Assembly (NCBI GenBank): GCA_036852015.1
Contig: JAANDG010000522.1
Location: 1-64,000, forward strand
Direction of reading: 5' to 3'
Source of the DNA: Pelodera strongyloides
Taxonomy: Eukaryota; Nematoda; Chromadorea; Rhabditida; Rhabditidae
Length of the DNA stretch: 64,000 bases
In this document: one piece after another, positions 12,501 to 24,100 of the stretch
Position numbering within the stretch: the first letter of the stretch is position 1
Layout of the letters: each line of letters begins with the position of its first letter
Position numbers and translations under genes: made by a program
The notes under the pieces: generated by a model
What the model saw: the letters and a program-made list of their open reading frames with translations, nothing else
Database searches by the model: none
What the model was told of the DNA's origin: nothing

Positions 12501-15500
12501 CGACTAGAATACATTTCGTTAAAATTTGAAGTTTGTAGCTTGATGCAAAGCCAAATCAGCTGCAACACTCACGCAAAAAGAATATCATGAACGCTGAAAC
12601 CAAGCCCTATGACAGTTAGAAAACAAACAGCACAAACGAAAAGAACATATAGTCAGACAGTTGCACGGCAGAGTTGTTGAACGAATATTACATGAGTTAG
12701 TTCCGTATTAAAACAAACAAATCACGCGAAAAGTGTTAGAACGTGTGGAAATAGTGGGCGAGGGCTCAAGCAGCTATGAAAATTTGGTGCTTTCCTTTTT
12801 GTACACTGCAGATATATGTCAAAACGTTTTTGAATCGAACAATAAATACAACTGTGTGAGCTCCAACCCATGAAAGAAAAACACAAGTATTTACCACTGA
12901 GTTAGGAAATACCCTTGATGCTGAGGTTTTTTACTAATTCACTTACTGTTTCAATTAATTTCTTTAGGCAAAAATCATGTGCAGTCGGGTAAATGCTTGT
13001 GAAATCATTCGCAAAAACATGTTAGTGAAACATTCAACAGGTGCAGTAATCAGAACAAAACACGTTTAGACAGTCGAAAACAGGCAAAAGAAAAACAAAC
13101 AAACATTAAACATGACATAAAGAGTGCATAAACAGATCACGACCTCGAACATAATAAAAACGCTGGAGAGATGGTGAGTCAATGTAGGTAAGAAGTGCGG
13201 TGCAAGACACATACTTCGCGGAACCGCTACAGTAGTCAAGTCCGAGCGGTTCGCTACCACTCGCTCGTTTTCTTCGAAGAACAAACTACAAACCAGAACG
13301 AAGGTTGTACTTCAATTGCATTAATTCAAGGAATTTCTACGCATATGTGAACGAATAATTATCTACGAGTTACGAATTAATATTTTAAGAATTACGAATA
13401 CGAATAGACTCATAAGAATTAATATACGCCGCTCTATTGAAACTAAGATGCACACTACACATGCCACAACACATCAACAGCAAGCGATGGACTCAAGGCA
13501 GATTGACAGGCTACTCACATCAAACAATTATAAATTCATGCAATAGTAGCAGAAGTTCTGCAGCAGCAAAGTCCTTTAGCAGCACAGCAGTGTGGCAGCA
13601 CGCAGGCATCAGTGATGTGTTCACTCTGAATTACCTGATTGGGAGCTCCAAGTCTGGAACCGATCGCGAAGGTTCTGGACCGATTTCTGGAGGCGGTTCC
13701 TGGATTATGGGTGCAGAAGCAATAGTGGTGGGTGGGGAGACAACAGCCCTAATAGGTGGTGTCACACTATGCACCGTCGTCGGGCTTGGACACCGAATAA
13801 CTGGAGTTTCCGCACAAGCTGTTGCTAGTGGTTCAGGTCGGAATGGTGACGACACCATCAAACTAGACCGCTCACTTTCCGGCGATGAGAGCGTGAATAT
13901 TGGAGGTGGCGAGTTCCGGACCAATGTTTCATGAGCATGTTCCTGAGGTCGAGGCATTGGAGGAAATGTGCTCAGTTCTTCACTCTCCTGGATCTCCTCC
14001 TCAGAAAACTGCGGTGACTCTAATAATGGATTCTGCTGGTCCTCCGGCAATGACTCTTGTGGTGATGCTTGTCTCGAGGACTCCGTCGACGTCTCCTCTG
14101 ACACTTCGATCAACGGCTCCAAATGAGTTGGTTCAATGATTTTCTGCACTTCATCTTCCAAGAATGGTTCCTCCGGAGGCTCTGTTGGAGACAGTATCGG
14201 GGACGGTGAGAGCAGATCTTGCTCCTGAACCACAGTCACAGTGTCGGGCGCCCCGAACAGAATCGGTAGTTGCGGTACGGGACGATGTACCGGTTCTGGA
14301 GGGATGGGTTCTTCCTCGGGAACTGGTTGCAACAACACTTCCATCTCTCGGAGAATCTGTGTAATGGGGGTCGGCGCAGGTTCGGCCTCTTCGTTCACTA
14401 TGGTAGCTTCAGCAGGAATCAGCCTGTTGGAAAAAGAACAAAATGATTAGACAAGAATAATCATGCAGGGAAGTGCTTATGACGAGTTACTAAAATATAA
14501 TATATCGTCCATGTAATTGACACAAATCAACTTTGTTGCATTGTTAGCTAATCACGTCTACGTCTACGTTTGCTCTATATCAAGCTGTCGGTTGTTCATG
14601 CACGTTTTTTACACATGTAGTTAACATTTAGGTGTGAGTTGAATATATTTTTGGCATGCGTTTTCTTAACATAAATAAACTTGAGGACAACATAATTGGA
14701 CGAGATACATGTAGGTAACCTGGACCGGTGTGTAAACTCATAGAGGTAAGGGAAAGTTTCTAACCAAATCAATGCTCTTTTCGATATTACTAATACGAAT
14801 TAAGGAAATATCTCAATGCCGTTTAAAATTAATTCGTCCCTACGCTTTTGTTGCGGCACCAGTATAGGGACAAAAAATTTACGGATTATTTGTTTGATTC
14901 TTTTGATTAGTAGTTACTACGCAAATTATAACAATAAGATGCGGATAAAGCAGAAACTTGTTAAACTGTATGGTGCTAACCTATGTAACAACGTATTGTA
15001 ACATCTCTTTCAAAATTAGGCTAAATGTAAGGGAAACATACCGCACGTGAGGTTTTGAGTAGTCATCCAGCATTCGAATATATGAATCCCAGTGATCCAT
15101 ACAGGCCAGACCAATGGGCTAAATGATAATCAGATCATTAAATGCCTGATATTGGATTACATGGGATGCGCCCTGCTTCGCCATACCATTCAACATGTCA
15201 AGAACAATTGAATATCCAGCGCACAAGGAGCGTACATATCAAAGCGAATTTGAAACTCATCGTGGACAACTGAGTGCTTACGTATTTATGCTAAGTTACT
15301 CAAAATTAGCTCGACTTTTTATTCTAATTTATGTTCATTTGCATAAGCTGCATAAGAATGATGGTGTACTCGAGGTGTTTCAGAAACCGGGCAGTATTTC
15401 GCTTTAACCGAACAATAATACAAATAAGCAATATGAAGGTTCAGCATTTAGCAGCATGTGAGGGCAGCATACGACACGTAAATCAGCAGTTCAATATAGA

Positions 15501-18178
15501 CAGCAGGAAATAACAAGCACAGGGGACATACGCATATATCTGGGATAAAATGGCAAGGCTCTATAGAGCAAAAATGTCTCATATTTGCAACACATGAAGC
15601 TCTTATAATCACAAAGACATGTCAAAAAAGCAGGGGGGAAAAGCAAAGCGGGAATAGTTTGGATTCCGGCGCACTGGTACGGCATCTTAGCTAATAGTAC
15701 TCACTGTATAAAAAGAACGTTTTTCTCATGAAGGCCAACGCCCCAGAATCCAAACCACTCGTTTAACACTCACATTCTGCGGACTGACTAGCACGACGGA
15801 AGCGGTCGACGAGGCAACAGAAGCTGAACGGACATGCTGGAAGAGGGAGGGCAGGTCCTGTTTGACAGCATCAATGATCTTTGACCTTGGGGAGATGTTT
15901 AACCACCCAAGGGGAGTCAATGGATCGGTATGTTTGGCTATTCGTGCTCTCTTTTTCCTCCTCATTAATGGTTCAGGTGAGGGAGCTGTCATCGAAGGTC
16001 GTCTTGATTCAGGTATCGGGAAAAGCGGGTGAAAGGATAGCGGGGAACGGATCGGGGATGGGGTAAGCGTGTTTAGGGGTAGGGGAGGCACTTCACTAGG
16101 AACCGGTGGAGATTGAGCCTGTGGGGGCGGGGAAAAACAAGTGGGCGGTGATTGGGTACCCGGGAGAAGGCGTTCCCGCTCGGGAGGCGGGTCGTCTACG
16201 TGGAGGGTGTCCGAGTGCCACCAGACATCCTCGTCCCCGAAGTCACAAAGGGCGGCAAGCTTGGAAAGCATGAATGGCTCGGACACTGAGAGACAATCAG
16301 CGTGGGAAAGATCAGCGTGGGAAAGGGGCGGGGCATGCATGACAGGAGGCGGGGCATGCCGCAGGATTCCACGAAGCAGGCCACGAGCGGAACGCGCTCT
16401 CACCGAAGTCGAAACTGGAGATGGAAGGTCCCAAGACCCCGGACAAGATTGAACCCGCCGGGAAGCTTTGGCGGCCGAAGCTGGAAAGTCAGAGGATTAC
16501 TGTATTTTATGTTTCCTCCTATCTAAACACTCTGCGCTCAACACAAATTGAGCAGCACTCCAGTGATAACCGTTAACAACATACGATGACAGAAAATCTT
16601 TTTGAAACTAAACTAAAGTCGACTTACCAATAGCTTCATAATCAGGACTGGGAAGGGGGAAATCGAACTTAAAAGATTCTAATGAAGGGTCGGGCGACCG
16701 GAAGTCGTCCCAGTAGGCCTGAAAACAAAATTGTTAAAGTATTCATTTACTGGATTACTTTTGAACGATGGTTAAAAGTTTAAAACCGTCTTCTTGAACA
16801 CGTCGTCTATCGTACACCACCTAACCATACGCCATCAATGATCCACAACCGATTCTGATAGCACATAAAGATAGAAATAACACAAAGGTAAATTCAGCTA
16901 ACCCACCTGTCTTAGGTGAACACTGGGTTCCGTCGATAATGAACAGTGTTCTGATATTGAAGGTCCGGATTCGGCCCACGAGCCACCCCGGGATAACATA
17001 CGCGTAAACATCCTGGAAAGGCGTATTATCATTTCAGCCGTCTTTGCTCCGAGGGACGAGAAAAATAAATAAAAATAAACACAAAGGAAACAAAATATCT
17101 TCAAAGAACCTACATTGAGCGAGCACTTGCGGAAGAATTAGAATAACGAGAAGGCGGACGCCAGCTGAAAGAGAAGTTAATGTTTGTAATCGAAAACGAC
17201 ATCAATAAACAATAATAGTCTACATTCAATCCAACCAAGTTAAATATTACTCTAGAGCACTTGGTAACTTGACTGACTCAACTCCAATATTTCCGAACAA
17301 AGAACCATAACACTAGTTTGGACACAGCTTCCCAAAGAATCTGACAACATCAAGGCTGCCATTTCCACGTACATACTCCGCCACCATTTTAAAATGCGCA
17401 TGGCAATGCAAGTTCCAAGAGCTTCTCGTGAATCATCAACTATCAGTGACGATCATACCTTGGACTATTAAAAAAAACAAACATATAAAAGGTAACCAAA
17501 GGTGCCATTCCTACAGTAGCTACCACAGCTAACACATACCAAACTGCAGCATTGCACAAGAAAGTGTGCCCAGCCTGCGCGGCACACTTCCGTCAGTGCA
17601 GTCACACCAGTGAATAAAAAACCCAATCAAACCTTCGTATTGATAACATTGTCGGCGAGGGAACTCGTTCCACAAAGGAGTAATCAAATCGAAGTGGAGT
17701 ATTTCGTGCCGTGTAATCATCAACAAAACTAAAGAAATGAAACAAAATCAGCACTCGCACACAACTATAACACTGCATCCAAATAAGGAGAACACGTGAA
17801 ATCAACTTATAAAATACTATCCATTTTTCCTAAAATCTTCACACCGCAGTTCTTCAAACAGAATGTTTAATGACTAGAATATATTGACTTAAAATTTAAT
17901 AATAATGATAATTTAACGACTAAACGATCATTTAACGATTAAGTCATCTAGCGCCCTCGAGAAAGCCGATAAGATAGCCGTTTGATGAATATGCGTATAA
18001 GAACATCCATACTAAAAAGGACCGGACAAATTAGCATAAGTAACATCAAAATAAATAAGTTAAATGAAAAACTCACAATGGCGACGGGGTTATGGTGGAA
18101 GATGATATGGATGGTGCTTTGACCGGACGAGCATGCTCGAACCAGGTCTCTGCCTCCACGACTGGTTGAGTTTCAGGT
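9595..18178 (-). CDS. C-terminal tail exons of the K2P channel gene
   Basis: Exons after the channel core: 18077-18178, 17633-17728, possible 6-nt microexon 17459-17464, 17114-17164, 16907-17012, 16628-16718, 15774-16480 (707 nt), 15042-15118, 13635-14423 (789 nt), 13215-13285, possible 19-nt microexon 13144-13162, 12371-12503, 12092-12241, 11730-11855, 11234-11374, 10043-10135, 9595-9777 (ends in TGA). Phases agree throughout if the 19-nt microexon is included; without it 13215-13285 (phase 1 out) cannot join 12371-12503 (phase 2 in). The two large exons are Pro/Ser/Glu-rich and look disordered. The end is basic and aromatic (VPLCHVYKVIRFYSFWKTC; KKRLFVQYLWRNAKVSDKVR), so it may fold or bind a partner. 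No domain recognised. The acceptor of 11730-11855 (ATTGAAG) is weak. The tail could alternatively be a separate downstream gene. Confidence 0.65.
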
Positions 18179-21100
18179 CTAAATGATTGATCGTGGTCTA
18201 GAGGTAGTAGTTGAAGTTGGCATGATATGCATTGAGGGTTCGTTCCCAGTCAAAAACCGCCTGATTTTGGAGGAACACAAAACATCACAATATGGAATAC
18301 AAGCATGAAGTCCACAAAAAATGTAAAATAAACAACTCTCCTAATAACAAATCAGAATGATAAAACCCGTCTGAAGAACGGATAAATAACTCACATTTGA
18401 TTGGCAATTTGTTGTATGTACATTTGGAGTATCTCCTCACCCTGGCCCATTGCAAGGCGACGTTCTAAAATATTACAAATTTTGGAGTATTTTAGATTAT
18501 AAGGGCAACGAAAACTTACTCCGCTATTAAAAAAAGTCCGAGCACTTAAACGCTTCATGGACTAATACGTCAACTTTTGATTTAAAGCGAAATACCATCC
18601 GGTTTTTGAAACGCGTCGTGGACAACTGAATTCTTACGCATTTATGCTAATTTACTCGAATTTTACTCGATTTTTTATTCGAATTTATGTTCATTTGCAT
18701 AAGCTGCATAAGAATACAGGTGTCCACGATGTGTTTCAAGATCTGGCCGGTATTTCACTATAAAAAATTACATAACATCTTACCAATCATCCTCTTCCTC
18801 TTGAGCAATTGTAGCAGATCTGTTCCTCGGAACTTTCTTCCAAAGTAATGGATCTTCTGGATATACTGTATTCCTACCAGATCGATACACATTGTGGTGA
18901 CCGCCAGACCAACTCCCAAGTAGATTAGCATAACGACAATGTAACTGAAAATACATTAGATCATTACTTATAATACCGTTAAAGCGAAATAGCGGCCGGT
19001 CTTGAAGCGCATCGTGGACAACTGAATTCCTACGTATTTATGCTAATCAGCTCGATTTTTTTATTCTAATTTACGTTCATTTCATAAGGCTGGTGGTGTG
19101 CTCGGCGTGTTGCAAAAGGCAACCGGTATTTCGTTTGTAAGTTACACCCGTAGTTCCTTACAAATCTGATGTTATCATCACTTTGCAATACCCCAAACAA
19201 GCAGCACTTACTAAAATAATGTGTTGCTTCTAAAACAAAATATAGTAGACGGACCAAGCCTAAGCCTAAGCCTAAGTATCTAAATTGGAAACAAAAAAGA
19301 AAAGCATACTCATGATTCTCCGGCACAATATCACCAAACCCGATAGTTGTAAGCGAAATGAAGGCTGGAAAAAAAACGCAATTATTTCGCAATTAACTTA
19401 TTTTTAAAACGCAATTAACTTATTTTCTAACAGAAGGAAAAGTATGTCAATTCTCACGCACTCTCCAAAAAACGAAGTCGTTATGACTATCAATGTTCAA
19501 GTACTTGGAGTGTGATGTGATAACAAATAGACACATTAAATTAAAATACATTACACAAATAAATTAGATAAATATACACATGTAAGTAAAGAAAAAACTA
19601 ACAATAATAAAAAGCGTCCATATATGACCAGTCCTCCAGAAACGAGAATAAAACACCGCCGAACGCAATGTAGAGCTGTAAAAAGTTATTATTTTTGTAT
19701 TTAGATCAAGCTACTGAAGTTTCATTCATCACAGGTAATGCCACCTCAGATTGCTTGGGTAAATCTTTCCTACACCGAACCTTATAATACATGCAACTAA
19801 ATAGTAAATTGAACGGATTAATATCTCGAAAGCAATCGCATAATAAGCAAAATAATCGTCCGTTATTTTTATGTGTCAGATCCTTTAGTCAAATAAGAAT
19901 CGCTGACCAGTAAAACAAATGTCTGCTATTTTCACGGGTCTAATTGTTTAGTCAAAAAAAAACATAACTAACCAGTAAAATGGCAAATACGAGTAAAACA
20001 GGCACTTCGGTCTTGTCCATCACCAAGTCCTCCCAATCTAATGTTGATTTCGATTCTTCTGATTCGGCCGAAGTCTCAGAAGACACATCGAGATTTGCTG
20101 AAAGGGCAATTAGGATATTTAGATAATTAGGCATTTAGTCTCTTATTAATGACATGTTCCACAAATACTTGTCCCATGGTGATGTTGATTCGTCAGAAAA
20201 GTACGCCACATTAGCGCCATTGTTTCGCCGCGTTATTTTTCGCCTTGAGATAGTAGCATCTGGTTTCTTTGTGGAATCTAGCTGTCCCTTTACAACAGTA
20301 AGACAAGGGGGAACTGCAAACATCACCAAGTCATTAAAGCGAAATACCGGCCGGTTTTTAAAACACATCGAGTAGACCAGCATTATTATGCAGCTTATGC
20401 AAATGCACATAAATTGGAATAAAAAATCGAGCTAAATTCGAGGAAATTAGCACAGTTATCCACGATGCGTTTCAAAACCCGGCCCGTGTAAAGTTATCGT
20501 TGAATAATTACTAACCCCCGGCAACAAGATCTATCGGTACCTTCAGGAAATAATGTTTTTCGAAAAAATACAGAAATGCTGAATACAGAAATGGGTTGCG
20601 ATTTGAGAAAGAGCATTCTTTTTTTTAAGAAGAGACAGATCACACAGAATGGGATTCAAAAGTTGTTGCACAACAATAACAATAACTCTACCTTCCGAGC
20701 GCCGCCGAAATAATATTGAAACAATTTCGTCTGAACAATGACTTGCTAATAATAATAACTTGGTTTTTTTCTGACATAACTAATTCTTAGTTATTGATTT
20801 TTAGATAGCGCCTGCCTAAAGGTTAAGGTTAAAGCTTTCAGGTCACTAAATATCTTAATACATATAGGTTACTGGTCACCTTGCTTACATATATTGAGTA
20901 GAGCTCCCGTCATACTTCCCCGTACCGTAAAACATTAGTCAGCAATGGTACGGTGAACAATGTGTATACTTTCTTACTTCGGATTTGCTCAACTTTATAT
21001 TTATTAATTTATAATTGAAAATAAATATTTTTTACATAAAGCTAACCTTTTCCATTAGACGTTTGTCGTTTCAGTGAGGCCCTTAGCCATACTTTTGCTT

Positions 21101-24100
21101 TTTTCATCCTCTTATACAGCCATATGGTGCACTCGGACAGAAACTTTCCCAAGTCACCAATTGTTATAATTGCCAGCGGCGCGCCAAATAAGGCGAAGAT
21201 TACACAGGCAATACGACCCGACGAGGTGGCAGGCACGATGTTACCGTAGCCTGGAATTACTTGGTTGTTAAAGCGACATTGTGCGTGGTCTGTGAAACGT
21301 TTTCTGGGGAAACTGCGTTTATTTGGTTGTTAAAGCGACATTGTGCGTGGCCTGTGAAACGTTTTCTGGGGAAACTGCGTTTATTTGGTTGTTAAAGCGA
21401 CATTGTGCGTGGCCTGTGAAACGTATTCTGGGGAAACTGGGTTTGAAGACAATTTCAAATGATAAACATCAGAGGAATTACTTCTGTGAAAGATAATTGC
21501 GAGTAGACTTTTTTTGTGAACACTATCGACAGTGAAACAATCATCAGAGAACCTTTTAAATTAGCTCAGTCTTTACACTTTACTTTTTACACTTACACAA
21601 TGGTTGCATTTTATTTTGATTTAGTCTATTGCTCTAATAACCTGTTTTTTTTCATTGTGATTGAATGCATATTCTTCAACTAAAATATCAAGAAGTATCC
21701 TGGAGTTATCGTAGGACACATTTTCATATATATAAGCACTTTCTCTATGTACGGATTATTCTTTCTTTGTGGCCGATAAAGCTCATGCCTTTTTTTATAT
21801 TGTTAGATAATCATATACAAGATATTTGAATTCGACGGCAGCCTTCAATAAAAACATACTGACCTATCGTTGCCATAGTTGTTGCGGCAAAAAATAGCGC
21901 TGAACTTGCAGTCCATAATTTTTCCGATTTTCCGCCTCGTCCTTTGTTTTGCCTGAAAATTTATACAGCTTCGCATAAAACAATCGTGACTGTGACCCTA
22001 AGACTATGAGCACAATTCGAGAGTACTCACTAACGAACCAAAATAAGATGTTCGTAAACCACCCGTGAGCCGTTTATGAGGTTTAGGCCGGCTTGAACTT
22101 AACATTGTGGGAGTGGTCCGAGTCTCCATGTGGAAGGCGAGCGAATCAGGGATACGCAGAGTGCTTCTCCCGCCGGTGAAAGTTCTCAGCTCTCGTGCAT
22201 ACGACCACCGTAGTTTGTTTAGACAGAAAGTGAAAAACATTCTCACCTGTGCCTTTTCAGCCGTCCGCCTTCTTCTGAAGAAGAACTTTCAGCGATGCGT
22301 AAAGATCGAACATCAGCATATCTAAATATATAAACGTTGAAAGCGAAATACCGTTTTTGAAACGCATCGTGAACAACTGAATTCTTACGTATTTATGCTA
22401 ATTTGATCAAATTTATTTCGATTTTTTTATTCTAATCTAAGCTGCATAGGAATGCTGGTGTACTCGATGCGTTTCAAAAATCGGCCTGTATTTCGCTTTA
22501 AAGGATCGCAGTCACTACAAATTCGTATTTTTTATTCGCTTTTCATTAATTGTTCAAGTATGTGAAGAAAACGACGATTCCAGCGCCAAAGTACGGCAAA
22601 ACGAACTCAGGGAGAGAAATTCCTGTTTATGACTTTTACTTATATACCGTAGTTTATAAGTGCCCGTATAGAGTTTCATAATAAATACCCTGCAGTGATA
22701 AACCACGCGCCAGGTGTAACACTGCAGGCTGTTCACTCTCCAAGTACCCCTGGCAATTGCATATATGCACCGGCGTCGGTCATTTATCAAAACTCATTCT
22801 CATTGATTTCTCTCCCTGAGTTCCATTTTATGTGGATTTTTATGGGCTGCATATTGTTTTATAAATCTGCTTGCATCTAATAAAAATCGAATAAAAAAGT
22901 TGATTTTGAAGTGACTGCCTTCCTTTAAGAGGCGATCCCTTGGCCCTAGCCCGAAGACGTCGAGCATTTGTCAACTGGAACTCGTCGCCTAATGCTCAGG
23001 ACATCGTCATATCAGGCCGAAAGCTTCGAAACCCTCTGTAGAAGACATGGACACCCACGTGTGCCGTCAAAGATTTACTTTATTAAATATTTTCCCATTC
23101 GTAGCCTTCAGTTATGATCTCCTGTATATTGTTGTATTTCTTTTTTGTTCGCTTTTTATGTCTTTGTGTATTTTATCGACAAACTGTGCGTGTACATTTT
23201 TGTGTGCGTAATAAATATTATTATTATTAAGAAAGAAATAATCAAACTGTTGAGTATACGGAATTCACTAGAGTAAGAGTAGAGGGAGACTAACAGGGTA
23301 TCAAACAATTTAATATTCGTTGATCTAGAGTTGTAAAATTAAATAAATTGAATAGTTTTCTTTTAGCAGGCTTTTTTTAGTTTAGATCAAAAATTCCTTG
23401 GTACGCACGTTTACGGAATATGTTACAAATGTATACTTACCTCACATACTGCTCCTTGAACGCCTTATATAATTGATCATTGTACTTTTGAAGTTGCAGG
23501 CCCACGTCACTACGCCAGTTCTAAATATAATGACGATATATTGAAAAACATAAATAAATAAATAAATAATTGTCAACTAAAATAAGTAAACTATACGACT
23601 ATACGTTTACAAAAAAGGTGTGTACTATACTGTATGTTCACACCAGCTTTAGCCTTTAACCTTTAAATTAACTATAAATCTATAAATAGTTGTTCCTGAG
23701 CAAGCTTTTATATGGCTACCGCTAGTGTCGTCATAGTATAGTGTTAACTAAGGAAAGAGGTTTCCACATATACTATGAATAATTATTGAAACACTGGGAA
23801 AACTTTTGTATAATCCTTAGTTTACCAGTGGTCGTATGCACGAACACCGGGAATATACCCTCCCATTGGGAGGTGAGAGAAAGAGAGGGATCACACGAAT
23901 CAGAGACACGCAGATATAAGTTCTCACTGGGCAGGCTCCCCACAGAAGTTTTTAAATTTATTATCCCCTTTCAATCGAGCTAAGTTATGCTCTAACTCTA
24001 CACGCAGCCGAGCGACTCTATAAAAAAAGGTACTAAAACGCATTGGTTCAATAAGTTTGCCCATTCTATTTCTAAAATAAACTTCTTTTTTTCGGCCGTC

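Noticed and set aside
13437..14139. Plus-strand open frames of 79-165 codons
   Set aside because: Antisense shadows of the 789-nt minus-strand K2P tail exon, which fits splice phases.
15881..16526. Plus-strand open frames over the 707-nt exon
   Set aside because: Antisense to a minus-strand exon with correct junctions on both sides.
18179..18265. Extension of the K2P exon 18077-18178 to an acceptor near 18265
   Set aside because: The frame meets TAG just before 18178; the nearer TTTAG acceptor keeps it open.
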